From: Actinomycetota bacterium
GTDB lineage: Bacteria; Actinomycetota; Thermoleophilia; Solirubrobacterales; 70-9
NCBI GenBank assembly: GCA_018268695.1
Contig: JAFDWD010001094.1
Span: 1-20,284, forward strand
Direction: 5' to 3'
DNA: 20,284 bases
Position 1 is the stretch's first letter, and every line of letters starts with the position of its first letter. This document shows positions 1 to 5,823 of the stretch, piece after piece. The notes under the pieces are model-generated. The model saw nothing but the letters and a program-made list of their open reading frames with translations. It was not told the DNA's origin and searched no databases. Position numbers and translations under genes: made by a program.

Positions 1-1
1 C

Positions 2-253
2 GGTGAGATCGGCGGCGACGCCGAGGAGCGGGCCGCCGAGTTCATCGCCGCCGAGATCACCAAGCCGGTGGTCGCCTACATCGCCGGCTTCACCGCGCCC
101 CCCGGCAAGCAGATGGGCCACGCCGGCGCGATCATCTCCGGCTCCTCGGGCACCGCCCAGGCCAAGAAAGACGCCCTCGAAGCAAAGGGCGTGCGGGTCG
201 GCGAAAGCCCGACCGAGACGGCGGCGATCGCCGTCGAAACCCTCCGCGGCTAG
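2..253 (+). CDS. sucD: Succinyl-CoA synthetase alpha subunit, C-terminal end (partial)
   Basis: The 5' end lies outside the window; 83 residues and a TAG stop remain. The segment matches the end of the SucD ligase domain: [20 protein letters not shown], then GHAGAIISG, then a [21 protein letters not shown] stretch, which in SucD closes the second Rossmann-like lobe. The enzyme (with SucB/SucC) interconverts succinyl-CoA and succinate with nucleotide triphosphate formation in the TCA cycle, in the cytoplasm. The phosphorylated histidine of the family lies upstream and cannot be checked. The stop codon interlocks with the stop of the convergent gene (CTAG at 250-253), so no intergenic terminator exists here. 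Confidence 0.93.
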   Translation, partial: GEIGGDAEERAAEFIAAEITKPVVAYIAGFTAPPGKQMGHAGAIISGSSGTAQAKKDALEAKGVRVGESPTETAAIAVETLRG

Positions 254-1434
254 CTCACAGCTTCTTCTTCGCCCGGCTGCCACCGGCGCAGGCCGCGGAT
301 GACGGCTTCCATCCCGGGTACCGATTCGTAACTCAGAGTCCCGCTTTCGCACCAGGCACAGGTCGCCACCCCGATCGTGACCACCACGCCGGGAAGGTGG
401 ACCACGGCGGAAAGGTGTCGTGGCGGAGAGCCGGGGCAGGACGCGAAGTCCTTACCGAAGGCGGCGTAGATGGTGGCGTGGCCACGGGGCACGGAGACCT
501 GACGTGAGTAGGTGCAGGCCCAGTTCCAGGAGCGAGGACGGTCCGAGGACTTGGCGAAGCGTGTCCATCCCCGTGGGGTCCAGCTGTCGAGGGAGAGCGC
601 CGGCGCGTATTCGACGATCCCCTCGAGGCCAGGGTGAGGGTGCCCGGCTTCCGCGCGGGTCAGGACCGAGCCGAAGTAGGAAGTTTCGAGCCCCTTGCCG
701 GGTGCGAAGGTCCTCCCGAGCCAGTAGGTCGGCAACTTCAGCGCGGGGTTTTCGAAGTAGGTCGGGATATCTTCGGCTTCGGAAGCCAGGTACGGGGACG
801 GCGCTTCGACGTGGGCCTGCTGCTTTGCCGCCAACGCGTAGGCGGCACGCTCGTCCTCGGTGTAGCTCCAGCCGCCGGCATAGGCGAACTCGAGTGCGCT
901 GCCGTCGCGCCATACGACCGTCACTCCCGGCAACGATTCGGGACGGTAGTCGCCGTCGAGTTCGGGGCTGCGAAATACCCGGGTTTCGTCACCGATCGTG
1001 CCGGCAGTCGGAATAGTCCGGGCACGGCGGGCCTCGGTGAGGTTTTCGACCATTTCCGCCAGCACCGGCCTGGCGGCCTCAGCGGCTTCCAGGCCTGAGG
1101 TGGTGACCGAGGCAGTGGCCACGCTCGGCGGGCTCGCGGCGGCTCCGGTGGGCCGGTACAGGCGTCTGTATCCCAGGTGACAGTCGAACGGGGAAAAGGC
1201 CTTCACCCATGCTTCGAGGGCCTTTTTGCCGGTGTAGGAATGCACTTCGACGGGCTCGCAGTATCCGCCGGGCCGCACCACGTATCCGCCCGGCAACTCG
1301 CTCAGCCGGAGCAGGGTCTGCTCGGCCAGGGGCCCTCTTTCTCCGGCGGCCGATGCCGTCGCGGCCAGGGCGGTCGAGTGCGCGAAGATCGCGGCCGTCA
1401 ACGCTGCTGCACAAATCCCCCTCCACCCCCGCAT
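250..1434 (-). CDS. Secreted protein of unknown function, 394 aa
   Basis: I do not recognise the family. The N-terminus (residues 1-29) is a clear signal peptide: MRGWRG, a hydrophobic core ([12 protein letters not shown]) and an [12 protein letters not shown] cleavage region. The mature part contains several cysteines (GGYCEPV, FDCHLG, WACTYS, ASCPGS) and a CAWC motif near the C-terminus, which suggests disulphides in an exported protein. An ATG at 1434 is chosen because a TATACT -10 box ends seven bases upstream and because the signal peptide starts there; the open frame continues far upstream only as an antisense shadow of the aminotransferase. Divergent from the aminotransferase gene and convergent with sucD. 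Confidence 0.8.
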   Translation of the reverse strand: MRGWRGICAAALTAAIFAHSTALAATASAAGERGPLAEQTLLRLSELPGGYVVRPGGYCEPVEVHSYTGKKALEAWVKAFSPFDCHLGYRRLYRPTGAAASPPSVATASVTTSGLEAAEAARPVLAEMVENLTEARRARTIPTAGTIGDETRVFRSPELDGDYRPESLPGVTVVWRDGSALEFAYAGGWSYTEDERAAYALAAKQQAHVEAPSPYLASEAEDIPTYFENPALKLPTYWLGRTFAPGKGLETSYFGSVLTRAEAGHPHPGLEGIVEYAPALSLDSWTPRGWTRFAKSSDRPRSWNWACTYSRQVSVPRGHATIYAAFGKDFASCPGSPPRHLSAVVHLPGVVVTIGVATCAWCESGTLSYESVPGMEAVIRGLRRWQPGEEEAVS

Positions 1435-1447
1435 CCGGGCGAGTATA
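1435..1447 (-). promoter_or_regulatory. Leaderless -10 box for the secreted protein gene
   Basis: On the minus strand TATACT (plus 1442-1447) matches five of six bases of TATAAT, followed by seven bases and the ATG at 1434. Transcription would begin at or next to the ATG, so the mRNA would be leaderless. No Shine-Dalgarno sequence is present, and no convincing -35 is visible. Confidence 0.55.
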
Positions 1448-1459
1448 TGGCGGGTCCGG

Positions 1460-1490
1460 CTGACCGGCGCCTGCTGCGCGTTGCTAGATT
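1460..1490 (+). promoter_or_regulatory. Putative promoter of the aminotransferase gene
   Basis: CTGACC at 1460-1465 and TAGATT at 1485-1490 are separated by 19 bases. The -10 lies ten bases before the ATG at 1501, so the transcript would have almost no leader. No Shine-Dalgarno precedes the gene. Confidence 0.4.
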
Positions 1491-1500
1491 CGGTCGTCCT

Positions 1501-2601
1501 ATGCCAGACACCATCTCCTTCGCCCGCGGGGCGCCGAGCGCAGACATCCTTCCTCACGAGCAGGTCAAGGAGGCCGCGCAGCGCGCGCTCACTACCGACT
1601 GGGAGACGGCGCTCTCCTATGGGGTGGGGATCGGGCATCCCGGGCTCTGCAAGTGGATCGCGGAGCGGCACGGAGGTGTCGATCCGGCGCAGGTGATGGT
1701 CACCAACGGCTCGCTCGAGGCGGGCGCGATGCTCTTCGCGCAGCTGGTGAAGCCGGGGACGCGGGTGGCGGTGGAGCAGCCGACCTATGACCGGACGCTG
1801 CTTCTGCTGAAGCAGCTGGGTGCCGAGCTGGTGCCGATCCCGCTGGAGGCCGACGGGCTCGACGTGGGGGCGCTCGAGAGCGCGCTCGCCGACGGGCCGA
1901 TCGAGTTCGTCCACGTCATCCCCAACGCCCATAACCCGGCCGGGTGCACGCTCTCGGTGGAGAAGCGGCGGCGCCTGGTCGAGCTCGCCTCCGAGCACGA
2001 CTTCTTCATCTTCGAGGACGACCCGTATCGCGAGCTGCCGTTCGAGGGGGAGCCGCTGGAGACGATGCTCTCGATGGACAGTGGCGGCAAGGTGCTCCAC
2101 GCCTCGTCGTTCTCGAAGACGGTCAGCCCCGGGGTGCGCGTCGGCTACATGGTCGGTCCGACCGAGGAGATCGCGAAGCTCGCCAAGCACGCCAACGAGC
2201 AGTACATCTCGCCGAACATGCTGGCCGAGTCGATCGTCCTCGAGCTCTGCACGTCGGGCGTCCTCGACGAGAACATCACCTTCGTCAAAGGCGAGCTGAA
2301 GGCGCGTTGCGACGCGCTGGTCGAGGCGCTGCGGGAGAGGATCCCCGAGGCCGTCTTCGTCGTCCCCCAAGGCGGCTACTTCCTCTGGCTCGACCTCGCC
2401 CAGGGCACCGACACCAAGGCGCTCCTGGCGGAGGCCAAAGGCGAGGGCGTGTCGTTCGTCGCCGGCCCCGACTTCATGATGAGCGGCGGCGACAACAGCC
2501 TGCGGCTCTCCTTCGCGCCGGTGCCCGCAGCCGACGCGGCCGAGGGCGTGGCGCGGATCGCCTCGGCGCTCGAGAGGCTGCGCGCCGGTACCCCTGCCTG
2601 A
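1501..2601 (+). CDS. PLP-dependent aminotransferase, class I/II fold (AraT/LysN-like)
   Basis: The 366-residue protein is a fold-type I PLP aminotransferase. Motifs visible: N-H-N-P-A-G (Asn145, contacts the PLP ring oxygen), EDDPYRELPF (Asp173/Asp174 and Tyr176, holding the pyridine nitrogen and O3'), SSFSKTVSPGVRVGY (Lys206, Schiff-base lysine) and SLRLSF (Arg335, substrate carboxylate). The EDDPYREL and SPGVRVGY forms are typical of the branch that includes 2-aminoadipate/multisubstrate aminotransferases (LysN, Aro8-like) and the enzyme domain of MocR regulators; no N-terminal helix-turn-helix is present here. The exact amino donor cannot be told. ATG 1501 is preferred over the in-frame ATG at 1447 because the -10 box lies between them and family members start near the PDTISFARG stretch. 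Confidence 0.88.
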   Translation: MPDTISFARGAPSADILPHEQVKEAAQRALTTDWETALSYGVGIGHPGLCKWIAERHGGVDPAQVMVTNGSLEAGAMLFAQLVKPGTRVAVEQPTYDRTLLLLKQLGAELVPIPLEADGLDVGALESALADGPIEFVHVIPNAHNPAGCTLSVEKRRRLVELASEHDFFIFEDDPYRELPFEGEPLETMLSMDSGGKVLHASSFSKTVSPGVRVGYMVGPTEEIAKLAKHANEQYISPNMLAESIVLELCTSGVLDENITFVKGELKARCDALVEALRERIPEAVFVVPQGGYFLWLDLAQGTDTKALLAEAKGEGVSFVAGPDFMMSGGDNSLRLSFAPVPAADAAEGVARIASALERLRAGTPA

Positions 2602-2632
2602 TTGATCCAAACATCAGGCGCTCCCGTAGGTT
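2602..2632 (+). promoter_or_regulatory. Promoter of the sigma/anti-sigma operon
   Basis: TTGATC (2602-2607) and TAGGTT (2627-2632) are separated by 19 bases; the ATG follows 11 bases later. The stretch also contains CCAAACAT then CGTAGG, which loosely recalls an ECF-type AAC/CGT promoter but with short spacing, so autoregulation by the encoded sigma factor is possible but not shown. Confidence 0.4.
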
Positions 2633-2643
2633 CGGGTACGTAG

Positions 2644-3225
2644 ATGCCCGTGCGACGAGAGAAAGCCGAGCGCCTCGCCGACGAGGAGCTGATGCCGTGG
2701 ATCGGCCGCAAGGACGCGGAGGCGTTCGAAGTCTTCTACGACCGCCACGGCGGCGCCGCCTACTCGCTCGCCTACCGGATCCTCGGCGAACGGGGCGCGG
2801 CCGAAGACTGCATCCAGGAGGCGTTCATCTCGATCTGGCGCAGCGGCGGCAAGTTCGACCCGACCCGCGGCAGCGTCCGCTCGTGGACGCTCTCGATCGT
2901 CCGTAACCGGGCGATCGACGTGCTCCGCAGCAAGGCCGGCAAAGCGCCGAAGATGACCTTCGACGACGACGAGATCCTCGAGTCCCGCCCGTCCGACGAG
3001 CTGACCGAGGAGGAGGCGATGCGTCACGAGACGGCCAGTGAGGTGCGCGGGGCCCTTTCCCAGCTTCCCGACGACCAGTCGAAGGTGATCCAGCTGGCCT
3101 ACTTCGGCGGCTTCAGCCAGTCGGAGATCGCGGCGATGCTGAACGTGCCGCTGGGCACGGTGAAGGGACGGATGCGCCTCGGATTGGAGAAGATCCGCGG
3201 CGAGTTGGCAGAGGGACTGGCATGA
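2644..3225 (+). CDS. ECF-type RNA polymerase sigma factor (SigK/SigL-like)
   Basis: The 193-residue protein has the two-domain layout of group 4 (ECF) sigma factors. Region 2 (about residues 20-95) includes EAFEVFYDRHGGAAYSLAYR, the AEDCIQEAFISIWR core-binding helix and the SWTLSIVRNRAIDVLR -10 recognition helix. An acidic linker follows (FDDDEILE to LTEEEA), then region 4 (about 130-185) with LPDDQSKVIQLAYFGGFSQSEIAAML and the LGTVKGRMRLGLEKIR recognition helix. The next gene, overlapping by four bases (ATGA), encodes an RskA-type anti-sigma factor, which fits the SigK/RskA arrangement known from actinobacteria. It would direct transcription of a stress or envelope regulon after release from the anti-sigma factor; the regulon cannot be read from this window. 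Confidence 0.93.
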   Translation: MPVRREKAERLADEELMPWIGRKDAEAFEVFYDRHGGAAYSLAYRILGERGAAEDCIQEAFISIWRSGGKFDPTRGSVRSWTLSIVRNRAIDVLRSKAGKAPKMTFDDDEILESRPSDELTEEEAMRHETASEVRGALSQLPDDQSKVIQLAYFGGFSQSEIAAMLNVPLGTVKGRMRLGLEKIRGELAEGLA

Positions 3226-3962
3226 GCGCGAACGACCACGAGCAGCGCCTCGAGGAAGTCGCCGCCTACGCGATCGGCGGCCTCGACCCGGAGCAGGTGC
3301 CGGACCTCGAGCAGCACCTCGCGGGCTGCAAGCGTTGCCAGGAGGAGCTGCGTTGGCTCGCGCCCGCGGTGGGGGCGCTGCCGGAAGCGGTCGAGCGCCA
3401 GGCGCCGCCGCCGGAGCTGAAGCAGCGCCTGATGACCGAGGTGCGCGCCGACGCCGCGGACGCGGAGCGCCATACGCGGACCGAGGAGCGACGCGAGCGC
3501 GACGAGGCGCGCGCCGGGTTCGGCGACTGGGTGCGGGGGCTGAACGTCGGCGGGCTGACCTGGAAGCCTCTCGCGGGACTCGCGCTGGTGATCCTGGTGG
3601 TCGCCGGCGGGATCGGTTACGCGGTCGGCAACGGCGGCGGCTCGGGCGGCGCGCACACGACCGAAGTCCCGGTCGCCGCGAACGGGATCGGCGCCAAGGT
3701 GGTGACCGAAGACGACCGCGGAGAACTGCATCTCACCGGCGTCGAACCACTGCCGAAGGGCCGCATCCTCGAGGCCTGGGTGGAACGCGAAGGCATCATC
3801 GAACCGGTCCCGGCGCTCTTCGCGCCCGATCAGGCAGGCCGCGCCTCGACCACGATCGAGAACATGAAGGGGGTCACCGCGGTGATGGTGACCCGCGAGC
3901 CCGCCGGGGGCTCGAAGAAGCCGACGACGAAACCGTTCGTCGCGGTCCCGATCGAAACCTGA
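3222..3962 (+). CDS. Membrane anti-sigma factor with zinc-finger and RskA domain
   Basis: The 246-residue protein starts with a ZAS-type anti-sigma domain: H32-x3-C36-x2-C39 in DLEQHLAGCKRCQEELRWL, the metal-binding signature of zinc-containing anti-sigma factors. A charged linker (residues 75-100) is followed by one membrane span at about 115-136 (WKPLAGLALVILVVAGGIGY). The external part (140-246) is an RskA-like domain, with LPKGRILEAWV and a C-terminal VTREPAGGS..PT.PFVAVPI stretch. Known biology of the family is that the cytoplasmic domain holds the sigma factor and regulated proteolysis of the membrane part frees it. The ATG overlaps the sigma-factor stop (ATGA), so the two are translated in a coupled way. 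Confidence 0.92.
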   Translation: MSANDHEQRLEEVAAYAIGGLDPEQVPDLEQHLAGCKRCQEELRWLAPAVGALPEAVERQAPPPELKQRLMTEVRADAADAERHTRTEERRERDEARAGFGDWVRGLNVGGLTWKPLAGLALVILVVAGGIGYAVGNGGGSGGAHTTEVPVAANGIGAKVVTEDDRGELHLTGVEPLPKGRILEAWVEREGIIEPVPALFAPDQAGRASTTIENMKGVTAVMVTREPAGGSKKPTTKPFVAVPIET

Positions 3963-3980
3963 TCCGTCCCCGCGCCGATG

Positions 3981-3987
3981 AGGGAGG
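3981..3987 (+). promoter_or_regulatory. Shine-Dalgarno deciding the VOC gene start
   Basis: AGGGAGG touches the ATG at 3988 directly but lies nine bases before the ATG at 3997. The spacing therefore supports 3997 as the start. Confidence 0.6.
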
Positions 3988-3996
3988 ATGGATCCG

Positions 3997-4638
3997 ATGC
4001 GGATCCGTCGGCTGACGATCGCGAGCGGGGACCTCGATGGGCAGGCCGCCTTCTACGGCGAGCGGCTCGGGCTGCCGGTGCGCCGGGACGACGACGCGGT
4101 GGAGGTGCGCCTGCGCGAGTCGACGATTCGCTTCGAGCCCGCCGCGCCGGGCCTCGACGCCCGCTATCACTTCGCGATCGACGTCCCCCGCGACTCGATC
4201 CACGCGGCGGCGGCGTGGTTGCGCCCCCGCGCGGAGCCGCTGCTCTTCGACGGCGATCCGATCCGCCTCGACGTCGGTGCCGGGAGCGTCTACTTCCTCG
4301 ACGCCGCCGGCAATGTGGTCGAGTTGATCGCCGCCTCACACACAGAGGGCGACGGCGGGGACTTCGGACCGGACCGCCTGATCGAAGTTGCCGAGATCGG
4401 CGTCGCCGCGACCGATGTCGAGGCGACCTCCGCCGCGGTCCAGGAGGCCTTCGGCGAGCCCGTCGTCTGGTCGGACTCCGAACTCCGCGCCGTCGGCGAC
4501 GAGCACGCGGTGGTGATCGTCGCGCCGGTCGGGCGCGGCTGGGTGCCGGTGGACCTCGCCGCTGTCCCCCTGCCGACGGAGGTGGTCGCGGTGGGCGGGA
4601 AGTCCTGGGCGTCTCATGGAGGTCCTGGCAGGCTGTGA
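3997..4638 (+). CDS. VOC-superfamily (glyoxalase-like) protein
   Basis: The 213-residue protein has two beta-alpha-beta-beta-beta units. The first begins MRIRRLTIASGDLDGQAAFYGERLGLPV and ends with SVYFLDAAGNVVELIA, the classic VOC pattern in which the Glu after GNVV is a metal ligand. The second begins IEVAEIGVAATDVEATSAAVQEAFGEPV. The superfamily includes glyoxalases, dioxygenases and antibiotic-binding proteins, so the substrate is open. It follows the anti-sigma gene by 34 bases in the same direction and may be cotranscribed. The last residues (SWASHGGPGRL) and the stop are encoded by the left arm and loop of a perfect hairpin (4602-4659), so the natural C-terminus may have been changed by that element. 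Confidence 0.85.
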   Translation: MRIRRLTIASGDLDGQAAFYGERLGLPVRRDDDAVEVRLRESTIRFEPAAPGLDARYHFAIDVPRDSIHAAAAWLRPRAEPLLFDGDPIRLDVGAGSVYFLDAAGNVVELIAASHTEGDGGDFGPDRLIEVAEIGVAATDVEATSAAVQEAFGEPVVWSDSELRAVGDEHAVVIVAPVGRGWVPVDLAAVPLPTEVVAVGGKSWASHGGPGRL

Positions 4639-4659
4639 CCTCCATGAGACGCCCAGGAC
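4602..4659 (+). terminator. Perfect 23-bp hairpin with 12-nt loop at the VOC gene end
   Basis: Arms 4602-4624 and 4637-4659 are exact reverse complements; the loop 4625-4636 is CTGGCAGGCTGT. The VOC stop TGA (4636-4638) spans the loop/right-arm junction. There is no T-tract, as is common for terminators in high-GC actinobacteria. The loop is almost the same as that of the hairpin at 4950-5001 read on the minus strand. Terminator function is inferred from position. Confidence 0.7.
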
Positions 4660-4757
4660 GTGCGGGGGTGCGGTGTTCCTCCGCAGGTCCGTGCGTGAGA
4701 TGCCAGGCCTCGGCCGATCCGTGGCCTTCCGCGATGGTCCCGTCGCGGCCCAGATGC

Positions 4758-4803
4758 CGCTGCATGCCTTTTCCACCCTATGGCGTGGAAAACCCATGCA
4801 GCG
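4758..4803. repeat. Inverted repeat, 19-bp arms with a 2-bp internal mismatch
   Basis: Arms 4758-4776 and 4785-4803 pair at 17 of 19 positions, with a CC/CC internal loop at 4767-4768 against 4793-4794. The apical loop is CCTATGGC. The stem includes an A/T-rich TTTTCCAC block that is unusual for this region. Function is unknown. Confidence 0.6.
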
Positions 4804-4807
4804 CTGA

Positions 4808-4835
4808 ATCCGGTGTCGTGCGACACGCACCGGAT
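4808..4835. repeat. Small inverted repeat, terminator-like
   Basis: ATCCGGTG at 4808-4815 pairs with CACCGGAT at 4828-4835. Within the loop TGTCG (4814-4818) and CGACA (4821-4825) offer an alternative stem. It directly follows the inverted repeat ending at 4803. Confidence 0.45.
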
Positions 4836-4949
4836 CCAGGAGTTCTCACGCTCTCTGTGACGCCGTGACACATCGGTGACGGATTCGTGTCCCTTGCGTG
4901 CGCCTCGCGTCACCCGGACGCGACGATCCTTCATCCCCTCCCGAAGACC

Positions 4950-5001
4950 CGGCCGTCTCGGCCACGGCCACAGCCAGCCAGGGCCGTGGCCGAGACGGCC
5001 G
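4950..5001 (-). terminator. Perfect 20-bp hairpin with 12-nt loop after the dtxR-family gene
   Basis: Arms 4950-4969 and 4982-5001 are exact reverse complements. Read on the minus strand, the sense of the dtxR-family gene ending at 5044, the loop is CTGGCTGGCTGT. This differs at one base from the loop at 4625-4636. It begins about 43 bases after the stop codon. Both hairpins also share a CGTCTC/GAGACG block in the stem. Confidence 0.7.
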
Positions 5002-5043
5002 TGTTGGCCGCCAGCCCTTGCGTCCCTTGCCTCCGGGACTCGT

Positions 5044-5754
5044 CTACCGCCCGTAGCGGTCGCTCGAGAGCACCAGCTGCTCGGGGATCGCGGCGCGCGG
5101 GGGCGGGGCGGGGTCGGCGCGGACCGAGACGGTCTCGGCGACGCTGTAGGTGACGACGTGGTCGCCGTCGTCGGCCTTGATCGTGACGTGATCTTTATCG
5201 GACTCGGAGACCTTGCCGGCGAGGCCGGGGTGGAGGCCGGCGTCCATCAGGTAGTGGAGAAGCTCCTCGGCCTCGTTCTCGAAGCGCAGGACGACCACGT
5301 CGGCGCCGACCTCGACGTCGGCGAGGAGGGAGCCGCGCTCGCGGATGCCCTCGACGATCGGGTGGCCGTGGGGGCAGGTGGTGGCGTCGCCGATGGCGGC
5401 GCGCATGCGCTCCTCGAGGACCGGCGACATCGCGTGCTCGATCCGCTCGGCCTCCTCGTGGACCTCGTCCCACGGGATCTTCAGCACGTCGGTGAGGAAG
5501 CGCTCGATCATGCGGTGGCGGCGGACGATGTAGGAGGCTTTCTCGCGACCGCCCTCGGTGAAGGCGAGCGATTTGTCGGGGTTGCGTTCGACGTAGCCGT
5601 CCTTGACCAGGCGGCCGACCATTTCGTGGACGGTCGGCGCGGAGAGCTGCATCGCGCGGGCGATGTTGGCACCGGTCATCGGCAGGCCGGCCTCGTCGAT
5701 CCAGAACATCGACTCGAGGTACTCCTGCTCCGCGACGGTCGCGTCGGCTGCCAA
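5044..5754 (-). CDS. DtxR/MntR-family metal-dependent transcriptional repressor
   Basis: The 236-residue protein has an N-terminal winged helix (about 8-72, with LSAPTVHEMVGRLVKDGYVER), a dimerisation and metal-binding domain (75-140) and a C-terminal FeoA/SH3-like domain (about 145-220). Candidate metal ligands are E11, H80, E84, H99, E103, E106 and H107. DtxR has Met10 and Cys102 at the positions of E11 and E103; the acidic residues are closer to the manganese sensor MntR. The start is TTG at 5754: an excellent AGGAGG lies five bases upstream, and no other start fits. Divergent from the FTR1 gene with a 28-bp palindrome between them, so it likely represses both in response to Fe or Mn. Confidence 0.93.
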   Translation of the reverse strand: MAADATVAEQEYLESMFWIDEAGLPMTGANIARAMQLSAPTVHEMVGRLVKDGYVERNPDKSLAFTEGGREKASYIVRRHRMIERFLTDVLKIPWDEVHEEAERIEHAMSPVLEERMRAAIGDATTCPHGHPIVEGIRERGSLLADVEVGADVVVLRFENEAEELLHYLMDAGLHPGLAGKVSESDKDHVTIKADDGDHVVTYSVAETVSVRADPAPPPRAAIPEQLVLSSDRYGR

Positions 5755-5766
5755 CTTACCCTCCTT

Positions 5767-5794
5767 TTAGGCGCCCCTGATCAGGGTTCCCTAA
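5767..5794. promoter_or_regulatory. 28-bp palindromic operator, likely DtxR-family box
   Basis: The sequence reads TTAGG, CGC, CCCTGATCAGGG, TTC, CCTAA. The outer 5-mers and the central 12-mer are perfectly symmetric; the two 3-base links are not. TTAGG/CCTAA half-sites resemble the ends of the IdeR/DtxR iron box (TTAGGTTAGSCTAACCTAA). It overlaps the TAATAT element of the plus-strand promoter and lies between the minus-strand -10 and the Shine-Dalgarno of the regulator gene, so one bound repressor could block both directions. Confidence 0.7.
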
Positions 5795-5797
5795 TAT
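5792..5797 (+). promoter_or_regulatory. -10 element for the FTR1 gene
   Basis: TAATAT overlaps the last three bases of the palindromic operator. A second candidate, TACGGT at 5799-5804, is the same hexamer as the one in front of the folP-like gene. No clear -35 is visible. Either choice puts the transcription start at about 5804-5811, close to the beginning of the conserved protein. Confidence 0.45.
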
Positions 5798-5823
5798 CTA
5801 CGGTCTTAACGGCGACCGGACAA
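5795..5823 (-). promoter_or_regulatory. Promoter of the dtxR-family gene
   Basis: On the minus strand TTGTCC (plus 5818-5823) and TAGATA (plus 5795-5800) are separated by 17 bases. The operator palindrome lies just downstream, over the expected transcription start, which suits autorepression. Confidence 0.5.

Larger units (their letters stand above)
4639..5043. other. Convergent intergenic region without a gene
   Basis: About 400 bases lie between the VOC stop and the dtxR-family stop. I find no convincing coding sequence: the open frames here lack ribosome sites and change composition across the hairpins. The stretch holds the right arm of the first hairpin, two smaller hairpins (4758-4803 and 4808-4835), three spaced GTGAC repeats at about 4857-4879 and a second large hairpin at 4950-5001. 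Confidence 0.6.

Noticed and set aside
3..302. Open frame over the end of sucD and into the next gene
   Set aside because: Very rich in Ser/Arg/Pro and out of frame with the clear SucD protein; a GC-rich shadow.
1435..2610. Long upstream extension of the secreted protein frame
   Set aside because: It is antisense to the aminotransferase, has no protein-like features, and the signal peptide and -10 box place the start at 1434.
4616..4807. Small plus-strand frame in the hairpin region
   Set aside because: It begins within the first hairpin loop region, has no Shine-Dalgarno and no recognisable protein pattern.
4602..5001. CRISPR array
   Set aside because: Repeats are inverted, only two have similar loops, and there are no regular direct repeats or spacers.
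5124..5138. CCGAGAC-G-GTCTCGG palindrome in the dtxR-family gene
   Set aside because: Short, explained by the codons for Glu-Thr-Val-Ser, and without the conserved loop of the nearby hairpins.
4876..5805. Upstream extension of the FTR1 frame
   Set aside because: It runs antisense through the whole dtxR-family gene and its promoter, and crosses the operator.
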